From an uncultured Candidatus Pelagibacter sp. (GTDB taxonomy: Bacteria; Pseudomonadota; Alphaproteobacteria; Pelagibacterales; Pelagibacteraceae), in assembly GCA_905612435.1 (NCBI GenBank), contig CAJQRZ010000031.1, forward strand, positions 29,268-93,267: a stretch of 64,000 nt of DNA. The letters run 5' to 3'. This document shows positions 8,938-16,598 of the stretch, piece after piece. The number at the start of each line of letters is the position of its first letter. The first letter of the stretch is position 1. Both the position numbers and the translations under genes were made by a program. Under the pieces are notes generated by a model that was not told the origin of the DNA, did no database searches, and saw nothing but the letters and a program-made list of their open reading frames with translations.

Positions 8938-9627
8938 TTAGTTCATATTTCTTTGGTGATAAAATTGTTCAACTTTTTCTAAAAACTTATTTTGATATTC
9001 TTCTAATTTTACGCCTTGAATTCTAAAGTCTTGGAATAAGTTATCTACAGTACAAAGTAAAACAATTCCTTGAGTTATTTTTGAATTATGGACAACGTTA
9101 TGAGCCAATGAATAAGCTCCTAATTGAAGATAATAATCCTCAATCCATTCTTCTTTTTTTGGTTTGTTTGATTGTTTAAAATCTATAATGGTTTCTTGCC
9201 CTTCATATACACCCACCGCATCGCATGTGCCCGCATATTTTCCAGGATAATACAGTGTTGCTTCTGTTCCCCAAATTTCAGATAACTTATTTTTAATACC
9301 TTGCTCAATAATTTCATCAGCCATTTTTTTAGATTTATTATCTTCCTCCTCTAATAACTCTAAATTTAACTGACCTAATAAATATTTTTCTAAAAAGCTG
9401 TGCATTGAAGTTCCTCTGGAACTAGCATCATTCTTAATTCTATTTGCCTCAGTCGCTCCTACTCTTGTCCTCCAATTTGCAAGTGAGGCTTTTTTTTCTT
9501 CACTTTGTGTTGCTTGCAATATAGATGTCACTGATGGAAGTTTTTCTTGATTAACTGCATACATTCTTGAACCACTAACCATTGATCGCATAGATTTTGG
9601 ATATGAAAATTTATTATTCCACTTCAT
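8938..9627 (-). CDS. PD-(D/E)XK nuclease, MGME1 / RecB-nuclease-like
   Basis: A single-domain nuclease of the RecB/PD-(D/E)XK superfamily. The segment LPSVTSILQAT...ANWRTRVG followed by SSRGTSMHSFLEKYLLG resembles the mitochondrial genome maintenance exonuclease MGME1 and its bacterial and phage relatives. The catalytic core is probably GTCDAVGVYEG...TIIDFKQS (Asp...Asp-x-Lys). I chose the ATG at 9627 (229 aa); the frame stays open to a TTG at 9693 that would overlap rmuC, but the extra residues look hydrophobic and unstructured. It sits between rmuC (37-base gap) and sbcB (1 base), which suggests joint action on DNA ends. Substrate polarity cannot be read from the sequence. Confidence 0.75.
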   Translation of the reverse strand: MKWNNKFSYPKSMRSMVSGSRMYAVNQEKLPSVTSILQATQSEEKKASLANWRTRVGATEANRIKNDASSRGTSMHSFLEKYLLGQLNLELLEEEDNKSKKMADEIIEQGIKNKLSEIWGTEATLYYPGKYAGTCDAVGVYEGQETIIDFKQSNKPKKEEWIEDYYLQLGAYSLAHNVVHNSKITQGIVLLCTVDNLFQDFRIQGVKLEEYQNKFLEKVEQFYHQRNMN

Positions 9628-9664
9628 GTAGTTTGTTATAATCGGAAATGAAGAAAAAAAGAAA

Positions 9665-10762
9665 TTAATTTTTTGCTTGTTTAGAGTGATCAATAAATTT
9701 TTCTACGTTCTCTGTTTGAGCTGCTTTTTCAACTTGTTCAGGATCTTTAATATTTTCTAATGTTCTGGTTATTGATCTTGCGTCTTTTCCAAAAGTATCC
9801 ACAACACCCATGGCTTCTTCTAATTTCTTTCTAAGGGTAAGAATATTGTCAAAATGTTTTGAAAATCTTGTGCTGATTGTTTTTAAGTGATCATAAATTT
9901 CTGTCGCACCTTTTTGAACTTTTAATGATTGAAAGCCCATGTGTAAAGATTGTAAGTAAGCTGAAAGAGTATTAGGGCCACAGATTACTATCTTATATTT
10001 TTTCATTAATTCTTGAGTTAATAATTCTTTGGTACTAGGATCTTGGTATTCAGTTAATTCTTTATACAAACTTTCAGTTGGTGCATAAACTATTCCAAAA
10101 TCAGTAGTTTTTGGTGGAACAATATATTTTTCATTAACACTTTTAGCTTTAGCTTTAAATGCAGTGGCTAGTTTTGTTCTAGCATCTACAACTGCTTTTT
10201 TATCATCTGCATCATATGCATCTGTAATTGCTTTAAATTTTTCAACTGGAAAATGCGAGTCTACGGGCACCATTACGTCACCTTGAAGTCTAATTGCAAA
10301 TTCAACATTTTCGCTTGTATCCTCTTTCATCTTAACGTTAGTCATGAACTGTGAAGCAGGTAATAAGTCTTTGATTAGTGCATCCAAACTATACTCTGCA
10401 AGAGTTCCATATTTTTTAACACCCGCTAAAATTTTAGTTATACCCTCTTGGCTTTTATTTAATAATTCTACTTGATTATTGAAGCTTCCTACTTTTTCAT
10501 CAACTTTAGTTAAGGCTTCTGTCATATCTTTAGTCACCCCAGTTGATAGAGCAGTAAATGAAGTCGACATTGAACCTAGTGAAGTATTAATAGTAGTATT
10601 TAAGGTATCTTTTAATGAAGTAATTTCTGTTTTTAAATTAGCTATTTCTTCAGCTCCTTTATTTTCATTGTCATCTTTAGGCTTAGATCTTAAATTTAGA
10701 TATAGAATACCCAAAGTAGCTCCAAGCAGTAAAACCAATAATGTTAATAAAACGCTATCCAT
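9665..10762 (-). CDS. rmuC: DNA recombination protein RmuC
   Basis: RmuC limits recombination between inverted repeats and carries a predicted nuclease-like domain. The protein starts with one membrane anchor (LLTLLVLLLGATLGILYL), then a coiled-coil of about 100 residues rich in Lys, Glu, Thr and Ser, and then the RmuC domain with RLQGDVMVPVDSHFP, TTDFGIVYAPTESLY and LQSLHMGFQSLKVQ. Length 365 is typical. It is the first gene of a minus-strand trio with an MGME1-like nuclease and exonuclease I. The upstream 100 bases are shared with a divergent small gene and probably hold promoters for both directions. Confidence 0.93.
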   Translation of the reverse strand: MDSVLLTLLVLLLGATLGILYLNLRSKPKDDNENKGAEEIANLKTEITSLKDTLNTTINTSLGSMSTSFTALSTGVTKDMTEALTKVDEKVGSFNNQVELLNKSQEGITKILAGVKKYGTLAEYSLDALIKDLLPASQFMTNVKMKEDTSENVEFAIRLQGDVMVPVDSHFPVEKFKAITDAYDADDKKAVVDARTKLATAFKAKAKSVNEKYIVPPKTTDFGIVYAPTESLYKELTEYQDPSTKELLTQELMKKYKIVICGPNTLSAYLQSLHMGFQSLKVQKGATEIYDHLKTISTRFSKHFDNILTLRKKLEEAMGVVDTFGKDARSITRTLENIKDPEQVEKAAQTENVEKFIDHSKQAKN

Positions 10763-10841
10763 GATTCTTAAGATATACGTGGTTATTTAGAAATCAAGTA
10801 CATACTAGATTATTGAAAAGCTCTATTCTTACGTATATCAT

Positions 10842-10847
10842 TATAAT
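10842..10847 (+). promoter_or_regulatory. Candidate -10 box for the small-gene pair
   Basis: A perfect TATAAT lies 15 bases before the ATG at 10863. No good -35 is at the usual distance (a TTGAAA at 10813 is 23 bases upstream, too far). In DNA this AT-rich, chance matches are common, so this is a weak call. Confidence 0.3.
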
Positions 10848-10862
10848 TAAATAAAGACTGAT

Positions 10863-11092
10863 ATGCCTAAAAAAAAAGTAAATTTAACTACAAAGAAGAA
10901 AAGATCCAATCCTGAGCTTTTTTTCAATAAGATAATTCTAGAAAATTTTAAAGGTTATGGTCAAAAAACAAATGATGGCATACTTTAAAGAAATCTAAAG
11001 GTAATAATAAGTTTTATTGGAGAGGACGCACAGATGCATTTAGAGGTTCATTAAGATACCAAGACTGGTTAGAAACAAAGACTCAAAAATAA
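10863..11092 (+). CDS. Small basic protein, apparently split by a one-base frameshift
   Basis: Unrecognised. The ATG at 10863 opens a 41-codon frame starting MPKKKVNLTTKKKRSNPELF and ending in TAA at 10986. The next frame (shifted by -1) is open from 10976 and continues with clearly protein-like, codon-rich sequence (KSKGNNKFYWRGRTDAFRG, then SLRYQDWLETKTQK) to a TAA at 11090, but has no start codon of its own. The simplest reading is one ~76-residue gene that has lost one base between 10976 and 10988, for instance in the TTT of CTTTAAAG. The sequence there is not a classical slippery heptamer, so programmed frameshifting is less likely than an indel or an assembly error. Confidence 0.55.
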
Positions 11093-11096
11093 ACGT

Positions 11097-11228
11097 ATGG
11101 AATTATTCTTAATATTAAAAATACTCTTTATTATTGGAGCTATTGTTGCGATTTATGCTGTATTGAGAAATCTTGATATTATTAAAATTATTCTAATTTA
11201 CGTTAAAGATACTTTACTTAAAAAGTAA
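11097..11228 (+). CDS. 43-residue single-pass membrane protein
   Basis: Unrecognised. The frame starts 4 bases after the end of the preceding small gene and encodes one hydrophobic helix (FLILKILFIIGAIVAIYAVL) followed by a short polar stretch and a Lys-Lys end. The tail overlaps the 3' end of hisG on the other strand by 15 bases. Its spacing to the upstream small gene suggests a two-gene transcript. No function can be assigned; short length leaves some doubt that it is expressed. Confidence 0.5.
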   Translation: MELFLILKILFIIGAIVAIYAVLRNLDIIKIILIYVKDTLLKK

Positions 11229-11903
11229 CTTAACTACTTTTTTAACCAGCTTGTTTTTAGAAGCTGACTTTGAACTCATCATGCAAGCCTCTGATTTTAA
11301 AATCTCTCCATCTTTTAGTATCCTAAGATTATTCGCATTAATAGTTTCGCCTGTACTTGTAATATCTACTATAATTTCCGCACTACCAGTGAATGGCATC
11401 ACTTCTGTGGAACCCAAGCTATTTACTAATTTAAACTGAGTAACTCCTTTTGAGAATAAAAATTCTCTTGTAAGATTGGGATACTTTGTTCCCACCCTCA
11501 AGTGCTTCTTCTTTTTATCTTTAAACTGAAAAGAAATTTCTTCTAAATCAGCAACAGTTTGAACATCAATCCAAGTATCAGGGATAGCCACAACTAAAGT
11601 TGCTTTACCGAACCCATATTTCTTAACTACATTAATTTTATTTTGAATATTAATTTCACTTTCTTTTAATAAATCATATCCCGAAAAACCAATATCTAAA
11701 GAACCACCTCCAAGTCTTTCTACTATTTCTCTTGCATGTAAATATAATATTTTAATATTAGGTAAGTTTTTAATAGATCCTAATAAATCTCTCTCACCTC
11801 TTTCAGAGATTAAGTTTAATTTATTCTTTTTAAATATTTTTAAAATATCCGCACGTAACCGACCTTTGCTGGGGATACCAATATTAATTATATTTTTCAT
11901 CAT
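11214..11903 (-). CDS. hisG: ATP phosphoribosyltransferase, short catalytic form
   Basis: First enzyme of histidine synthesis, joining PRPP and ATP. At 229 residues it is the short HisG form, lacking the C-terminal regulatory domain of the long form and needing HisZ. It shows IGIPSKGRL at the N-terminus, YLHAREIVERLGGGSLDIGFSGYD (here cited as its GGGSLDIGF core) and the PRPP-binding stretch EIIVDITSTGETINANNL. The start abuts hisZ (1-base overlap), as expected for subunits of one hetero-octamer. Histidine feedback would act through HisZ. It ends over a small plus-strand membrane gene. Confidence 0.93.
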   Translation of the reverse strand: MMKNIINIGIPSKGRLRADILKIFKKNKLNLISERGERDLLGSIKNLPNIKILYLHAREIVERLGGGSLDIGFSGYDLLKESEINIQNKINVVKKYGFGKATLVVAIPDTWIDVQTVADLEEISFQFKDKKKKHLRVGTKYPNLTREFLFSKGVTQFKLVNSLGSTEVMPFTGSAEIIVDITSTGETINANNLRILKDGEILKSEACMMSSKSASKNKLVKKVVKLLFK

Positions 11904-12958
11904 TAATAATTTAGATTTAAAGCAGCTCCAACTGCTGGAACTTGTTTTTTTGATCCAAGATCTGAAATTAATTTGTCATAGCGGCCACCGTTAATGATAT
12001 TAATATTTTTAGATTTAGATTTGATATCAATTTTGAATACCATACCCGTATAATACTCTAACTGACGGCCAAAAGAGGCTGAAAATTGTACATTTAATTT
12101 TTGAGTTTTATTTAATGATATTGGAAAATATTTTTGATCCACAACTAGATTAATTTTATTCTTTTTAAAGAACGCATTAAGTTTTTCAGCAGCTTGATTT
12201 ATTGGACAATTAATCTTTAAAAATTCTTTAATAATTTTTGAAACATTTTTACCTCTACTTGCTCTTCTTGGGTCTTTAATTTTATTATCAAATCTCTTTA
12301 ATATTTCCTCAATTGATCGTCCTGCAACTATTACTTTTTGATCCTCTTTTAACATTTTTGAAAATCTTTTTTTATCAACTTCTACAATTGTTGGATCCAC
12401 ATCAGAGTTCGACTCTAGTCTTTTTAATAAGTCATTAAAATAATCCTCTCTCCAAAAGTGTCTTGAAAGTCTTAGTTTCCATCGCTTTGGAATATCAAGC
12501 TTGGATATAAGAAGGTTAAAAATCTCAACATTTCCAATCTTCAAAGTTCCTGTTGAATAATTCAAATTTGATAAAGATTTTAAAGCAGTATTAATAATTT
12601 CTTTATCATCATTTTTTTCGTCTTTAGATCCAATTATTTCAAAGCCAACTTGGTCTCTAATAATAGAATCTTTCTTATTATTAGATTTTCTATAAGCTTG
12701 ACCGCTATAAAATATTTTTTCTTTACCTTTTAAATTGTTCTCTAAGTATCTCAAACATGATGCAATAGTTAGATCTGGTCTAAGACAAAGCTCACTTCCA
12801 TTTTGATCAATAAAAGAAAAAATAAATTTTCTAAAGCTTTCACCAGATCTTTGTACAATGTGGTTTGCTTCAATTACTGAAGGTAAATCAATATATTTAA
12901 ACCCTTTAGATTTTACAGATCTAAGGATTTTTTCAGATAAATTTTTTAATTTCATCAA
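11903..12958 (-). CDS. hisZ: ATP phosphoribosyltransferase regulatory subunit HisZ
   Basis: A histidyl-tRNA-synthetase-like protein without tRNA charging activity that activates short HisG and mediates histidine inhibition. It keeps the class II synthetase core: LRPDLTIASCLRYL (motif 2 neighbourhood), YSGQAYRKS, and the C-terminal GGRYDKLISDLG histidine-site segment followed by PAVGAALN. It lacks the C-terminal anticodon-binding domain. Length 351 fits. Start is one of two tandem ATGs at 12958/12955, overlapping the hisS end by 26 bases. The order hisS-hisZ-hisG makes one transcript with tRNA-His upstream. Confidence 0.9.
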   Translation of the reverse strand: MMKLKNLSEKILRSVKSKGFKYIDLPSVIEANHIVQRSGESFRKFIFSFIDQNGSELCLRPDLTIASCLRYLENNLKGKEKIFYSGQAYRKSNNKKDSIIRDQVGFEIIGSKDEKNDDKEIINTALKSLSNLNYSTGTLKIGNVEIFNLLISKLDIPKRWKLRLSRHFWREDYFNDLLKRLESNSDVDPTIVEVDKKRFSKMLKEDQKVIVAGRSIEEILKRFDNKIKDPRRASRGKNVSKIIKEFLKINCPINQAAEKLNAFFKKNKINLVVDQKYFPISLNKTQKLNVQFSASFGRQLEYYTGMVFKIDIKSKSKNINIINGGRYDKLISDLGSKKQVPAVGAALNLNY

Positions 12959-14330
12959 TTAACTTTTCTTTTGAAAATGTAACTTGGTTATTTTCACCCT
13001 TAGCTCCTAAAAGGTTTTTTAAAGTAATCGTATTATCTTTAAATTCATTTTCACCACAAATAATTGCAACTGGACATTTCTTCTTATTAGCAAAAGTTAA
13101 CTGCTTGCCAAGATTTTTTTTACTATCTAAAAATATCTCAGAGTTAATATTATTATCTCTTAAAACTTTTAAAATTTTATAATAATTTTTTAAATATTTT
13201 TCATCCATTACACAAACAATGGCTGGTTTTTTTTCATCAATTTTAATTTGGTCAAGCTGCATCATTGCAAATAATAATCGGTCAACACCAATACTCATTC
13301 CAGTACCTGGAATATCAACACCTTTAAATCTAGAAATTAATTTATTGTATTGTCCACCTGAGCAGATACTTCCAATATCAACTTCTTTGCCTTTATTATT
13401 TGTTGCTTTGAAATTCAGATTTGTTTCAACACAAAACCCATCATAATAAGCTAGGCCTCTAACTATCGTGAAGTTGGTTTTAATTTGATCTAGATAATCA
13501 CCATAACTCACAACCTCTAATAAATCTTCTAATTCTTTAATTCCTTCCTGAGATAATGGACTTTTTAAATTGTCTTTTAATTCTTTTAAATCTTTTACTT
13601 TTAAAAAGTTAATAATTTGTGAAGCTTCATCATTAGTTAAATCTGCTCCTTTCGTAATGGCCCCACTAATATCAACTCTTTCTTTTTTTAATAAATCCTC
13701 AACACCTTTTAATCCAAAGCCTGGCTTATCTAATTTATCAATAGCTCGCATAACTTTTATTTGTTTTTCTTCTGAAATTTTAAGTTCTTCAATTAAACCT
13801 TGAACAATTTTTCTATTACTAATGTTAACAACGAACTGATCTTTATTTAATCCACAAGCAAGTAGTGTGCTTGCAATTAAATTACATAGTTCAGCATTTG
13901 CTTGTGCAGGATTAACATTTCCTACAATATCACAATCTGCTTGAGTAAATTCTCTGTAACGTGCATTTCCTGCTTTTTCATTTCTAAATACATTTTGTAT
14001 TGCATATCTCTTGTAGGGTAGGGCTAATTCTTGATTATTTTGTGCAACGAATCTTGCTAGTGGACTTGATAAGTCATATCTAAGCGTAATATTTTTTTCA
14101 CCATCTTTAAATGAGAATACATCAGACATAGTATTACTATCATCATCTGCAAGAAATGATCCTATATTTTCACTAATTTCAAATGATGGAGTTTCAAGTG
14201 GTTCGAAACCAAACTTTATAAAATTATTCTCAATAATATTAATTAACTTTTTTTTGAGAATTAACTTCTTATTCCATCTATCTTCAAAACCTGAGGGTAA
14301 CCCAGGTATTAATTTATTTTCTTTATTCAT
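12933..14330 (-). CDS. hisS: Histidyl-tRNA synthetase
   Basis: Class II synthetase charging tRNA-His. The ATG at 14330 gives MNKENKLIPGLPSGFEDR, the expected N-terminus, and a 465-residue protein. Motif 2 (YAIQNVFRNEKAGNARYREF), the histidine-A region (GLAYYDGFCVET) and motif 3 (GTGMSIGVDRLLFAM) are present, followed by an anticodon-binding domain. The frame extends upstream to a TTG at 14378, but that codon lies in the tRNA-His anticodon loop, so I reject it. Only four bases (AAAA) separate the tRNA CCA from the ATG, leaving no Shine-Dalgarno: translation may be leaderless after tRNA 3' processing. Confidence 0.95.
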   Translation of the reverse strand: MNKENKLIPGLPSGFEDRWNKKLILKKKLINIIENNFIKFGFEPLETPSFEISENIGSFLADDDSNTMSDVFSFKDGEKNITLRYDLSSPLARFVAQNNQELALPYKRYAIQNVFRNEKAGNARYREFTQADCDIVGNVNPAQANAELCNLIASTLLACGLNKDQFVVNISNRKIVQGLIEELKISEEKQIKVMRAIDKLDKPGFGLKGVEDLLKKERVDISGAITKGADLTNDEASQIINFLKVKDLKELKDNLKSPLSQEGIKELEDLLEVVSYGDYLDQIKTNFTIVRGLAYYDGFCVETNLNFKATNNKGKEVDIGSICSGGQYNKLISRFKGVDIPGTGMSIGVDRLLFAMMQLDQIKIDEKKPAIVCVMDEKYLKNYYKILKVLRDNNINSEIFLDSKKNLGKQLTFANKKKCPVAIICGENEFKDNTITLKNLLGAKGENNQVTFSKEKLIDEIKKFI

Positions 14331-14334
14331 TTTT

Positions 14335-14409
14335 TGGTACCCGGGCTGAGAATCGAACTCAAACTTAAAGTTCCACAAACTTTCGTGCTAACCGTTACAC
14401 CACCCAGGC
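14335..14409 (-). tRNA. tRNA-His (anticodon GTG), no G at position -1
   Basis: A full cloverleaf can be folded on the minus strand: acceptor GCCTGGG with CCCGGGT, D arm GTG/CAC, anticodon stem AAAGT/ACTTT around the loop TTGTGGA (anticodon GTG), T arm with TTCGATT, discriminator A and an encoded CCA. The base before the acceptor is T, not the G(-1) that marks tRNA-His in most organisms, and position 73 is A rather than C. A known subset of Alphaproteobacteria shows this loss together with a changed HisRS. The gene sits 4 bases ahead of hisS, its own synthetase. Confidence 0.93.
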
Positions 14410-14462
14410 ATTCCTTGTGTTTATATTATTTTTGTGTGGATTTAAAATTATATTATAAATAA

Positions 14463-14478
14463 ATAGCCTAATGGCTAT
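14463..14478 (-). terminator. Short hairpin, possible cspA terminator
   Basis: ATAGCC-TAAT-GGCTAT makes a perfect 6-bp stem with a 4-base loop. Read on the minus strand it is followed by TTATTTATAATATAA, partly T-rich. It lies about 157 bases beyond the cspA stop and about 54 bases before tRNA-His, so it could end the cspA transcript. The T tract is weak. The rest of the 14410-14634 gap holds no gene that I can see. Confidence 0.35.
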
Positions 14479-14634
14479 GGAAGTTGGCTCTATGTGTTCT
14501 TCTGTTTATAATATTTCTATTGATCATTTTCCATGTTTTAACTACTAAATATTTTTATGCAAGCCAAATCTTCATACAAAAATGAAAAAAATATAATTAT
14601 GAAAAAATTCCTATATAATTTATATAAATTTGAA

Positions 14635-14844
14635 TTAAGAGATTTTTTGAAGCTTTGCTGCTGAAAGACCTTTTTCTCCTTCGACAACTTCAAACGTTAA
14701 TTCATCACCTTCATTAAGAAATTTTAAACCTGATTCTCTTACAGCAGATGCATGAACAAAAATATCTTTTTCTTTATCTTCACGTTCAATAAAACCATAA
14801 CCTTTTTTACCGTTGAACCATTTAACTTTACCTTTTAAGCTCAT
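14635..14844 (-). CDS. cspA: Cold-shock family RNA chaperone
   Basis: A 69-residue single cold-shock domain protein that binds single-stranded RNA/DNA and melts mRNA structure. Both RNA-binding motifs are present: RNP1 KGYGFIE and RNP2 DIFVHAS, after the usual KGKVKWFNG start. It stands alone with long flanks for this genome (225 bases downstream, 168 upstream), consistent with its own promoter and a leader region that could be regulated by temperature as in other csp genes; the leader shows an AAAAGAGAAAA purine stretch before the ATG. The symbol is by family; which paralogue it is cannot be told. Confidence 0.95.
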   Translation of the reverse strand: MSLKGKVKWFNGKKGYGFIEREDKEKDIFVHASAVRESGLKFLNEGDELTFEVVEGEKGLSAAKLQKIS

Positions 14845-14949
14845 TTTTCTCTTTTTATATTATTTTTTACGTTAAGCTCTAACTGCAGCATTAATTAACT
14901 ACCAAAGAAATATTTTTTTATCTTAAGCATTTAAAGTTAATTATTATTA

Positions 14950-14979
14950 ATAAAAAATTAATAGATTTTATAATCTATT
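14950..14979 (-). terminator. Rho-independent terminator after tRNA-Phe
   Basis: On the minus strand an AATAGATT-ATAA-AATCTATT hairpin (8 perfect pairs, 4-base loop) is followed at once by AATTTTTTATT. It starts 33 bases after the tRNA-Phe CCA and closes the dcd-murA-hisD-infA-tRNA-Phe run before cspA. Confidence 0.6.
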
Positions 14980-15012
14980 GCAAGATCTATTAAGTATTGA
15001 ATATATTAGATG

Positions 15013-15087
15013 TGGTGCCTCGGGAAGGATTCGCACCTCCGACACAAGCCTTTTCAGGGCTCTGCTCTACTCCTGAGCTACCGAGGC
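15013..15087 (-). tRNA. tRNA-Phe (anticodon GAA), unusual elbow
   Basis: Cloverleaf on the minus strand: acceptor GCCTCGG/CCGAGGC, D arm GCTC-AGGAGTA-GAGC, anticodon stem GAGCC/GGCTT around CTGAAAA (anticodon GAA), T arm GGAGG-TGCGAAT-CCTTC, discriminator A and encoded CCA. The T loop has G where position 55 is almost always T (pseudouridine), and the D loop reads AGGAGTA instead of a loop ending GGTA, so the 18-55 contact appears altered on both sides. It lies 6 bases after infA and is followed by a terminator. Confidence 0.93.
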
Positions 15088-15093
15088 AGTTAT

Positions 15094-15309
15094 TTAACCT
15101 CTAAAAATTATTCTGCCTTTTGTAAGATCATAAGGTGTGACCTCAACTTTGACTTTATCTCCTTGAAGTATTCTAATTCTATTTTTTCTAATTTTGCCAG
15201 CACTGTGTGCTGTCACAATATGATCATTGTCTAATTTTACTCTGAACATTGCATTCGGAAGCATTTCGATTACAATTCCAGAAAATTCAAGTAAATCTTG
15301 TTTTGACAT
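15094..15309 (-). CDS. infA: Translation initiation factor IF-1
   Basis: A 71-residue S1/OB-fold protein that occupies the A site of the 30S subunit during initiation. It matches IF-1 along its whole length: [37 protein letters not shown], and the end [20 protein letters not shown]. Start ATG follows hisD by 2 bases. Placement after murA-DUF2948-hisD and before a tRNA is a common alphaproteobacterial order. A plus-strand frame across this gene and tRNA-Phe has no support. Confidence 0.97.
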   Translation of the reverse strand: MSKQDLLEFSGIVIEMLPNAMFRVKLDNDHIVTAHSAGKIRKNRIRILQGDKVKVEVTPYDLTKGRIIFRG

Positions 15310-15311
15310 AT

Positions 15312-16598
15312 TTATTTTCTCCTAATTCTTAATTCAATAGATTTAGCGTGCCCTTTTAAACCTTCAAAATTTGCTAGAGTTATAGCTGAAGGACCAAGAG
15401 TTTCAATACCCTTTTTTGATAGTGTTATAAAAGAAATTCTTTTGTAAAATTCATTAACACTGATGCCGCTTGAATATCTTGCTGAAGAATTGGTTGGTAA
15501 TACATGATTAGATCCTACATTATAGTCTGTCATTGCCATTACAGCATACTTTCCTAGACATATTGATCCAGCATTTTTAATCTTATTAATAATTTTCTTA
15601 TAATCTTTTATATTTAGCTCTAAATGTTCGGGTGCAATTTTATTTACTACATCAATTATTTTTTTATTAGATGAAATATAAATTAATATACCATTTAATA
15701 ATAAACTTTTTTTAGCTATTGTTGCTCTGGGTAATTTTTTTAATTGGAGCAATATAGAAGATTTTACCTTTTTAATAAAATTTTTATCTTTAGAAATTAA
15801 AATACATTGAGCAAGACTATCGTGTTCTGCTTGTGCAATTAGATCACTAGCGATCCATTCGCAATTTGAAAATTTATCACAAACAACTGTAACTTCAGAT
15901 GGTCCTGCTGTCATTCCTTCTATTCCAACGTCTCCAAACACTTCTTTTTTAGCAGCAGTAACGTAAGAATTCCCTGGACCAACAATTTTATCCACTTTTT
16001 TTATTTTTTTTGTACCGTATGTTATTCCAGCAATAGCTGCTGGGCCACCTATAGAATAAATTTCAGAAACTTTACATTTTTTTGCAGCATACAGAACTGC
16101 TGGATTCTGTTTTCCATTTCTACCCGGATTAATCATAACTATTCTTTTCACTCCTGCCACTAATGCTGGAACAGCGTTCATCAAAACACTAGATGGGTAG
16201 GATACGGTAGAACCCGGAACATAAAGTGCCACTGAATCTATTGGAATGAACCTATATTCTAATTTATTTTTAAGTTTATCCATGTATGAAATATTTTTGA
16301 ATTTTTGTAATGAGTGAAATTTATAAATTCTATTAAATGCAAGATCAATTGCCCGTTTTATTTTTGGATCAAGCAATGAAATAATTTTTTTTATTTTTTT
16401 TGGATTTGGAATTATTACGTTATTTTTACTAAATTTTTTTTCATATTTTAATATAGCTTTATCTCCATTTTTTTTTACATCACTGATAATTTTAGAGACA
16501 GGAAATTTATTAAATTGAATATTTTTTTTTCTATTCAATAATAATTTGTCAAGTGATGAAATAAAACTTTTTTTAGAACTATCTAAAATTTTAATCAT
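15312..16598 (-). CDS. hisD: Histidinol dehydrogenase
   Basis: Zinc- and NAD-dependent enzyme for the last two oxidation steps from histidinol to histidine. The 428-residue protein shows [19 protein letters not shown], the NAD-binding [14 protein letters not shown], the [12 protein letters not shown] stretch, AEHDS(L)AQ with zinc/catalytic His and Glu, IAPEHLEL, and the closing VGSNHVLPT region. It is separated from the other his genes of this window (hisG, hisZ, hisS at 11-14 kb) by cspA, infA and a tRNA. It begins directly at the DUF2948 gene stop, so it is in the murA transcript. Confidence 0.96.
   Translation of the reverse strand: MIKILDSSKKSFISSLDKLLLNRKKNIQFNKFPVSKIISDVKKNGDKAILKYEKKFSKNNVIIPNPKKIKKIISLLDPKIKRAIDLAFNRIYKFHSLQKFKNISYMDKLKNKLEYRFIPIDSVALYVPGSTVSYPSSVLMNAVPALVAGVKRIVMINPGRNGKQNPAVLYAAKKCKVSEIYSIGGPAAIAGITYGTKKIKKVDKIVGPGNSYVTAAKKEVFGDVGIEGMTAGPSEVTVVCDKFSNCEWIASDLIAQAEHDSLAQCILISKDKNFIKKVKSSILLQLKKLPRATIAKKSLLLNGILIYISSNKKIIDVVNKIAPEHLELNIKDYKKIINKIKNAGSICLGKYAVMAMTDYNVGSNHVLPTNSSARYSSGISVNEFYKRISFITLSKKGIETLGPSAITLANFEGLKGHAKSIELRIRRK

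Noticed and set aside
9628..9693. Longer start (TTG at 9693) for the MGME1-like nuclease
   Set aside because: It overlaps rmuC and adds a Phe-rich stretch without family similarity; the ATG at 9627 fits better.
10973..10992. Programmed -1 frameshift in the small gene at 10863
   Set aside because: No X XXY YYZ slippery heptamer fits the zero frame at the overlap; an indel is simpler.
14331..14378. In-frame extension of hisS to a TTG at 14378
   Set aside because: The codon lies within the tRNA-His anticodon loop; the ATG at 14330 gives the expected N-terminus.
15010..15234. Plus-strand open frame across tRNA-Phe and infA
   Set aside because: It is antisense to two certain genes and its product has no protein-like pattern.
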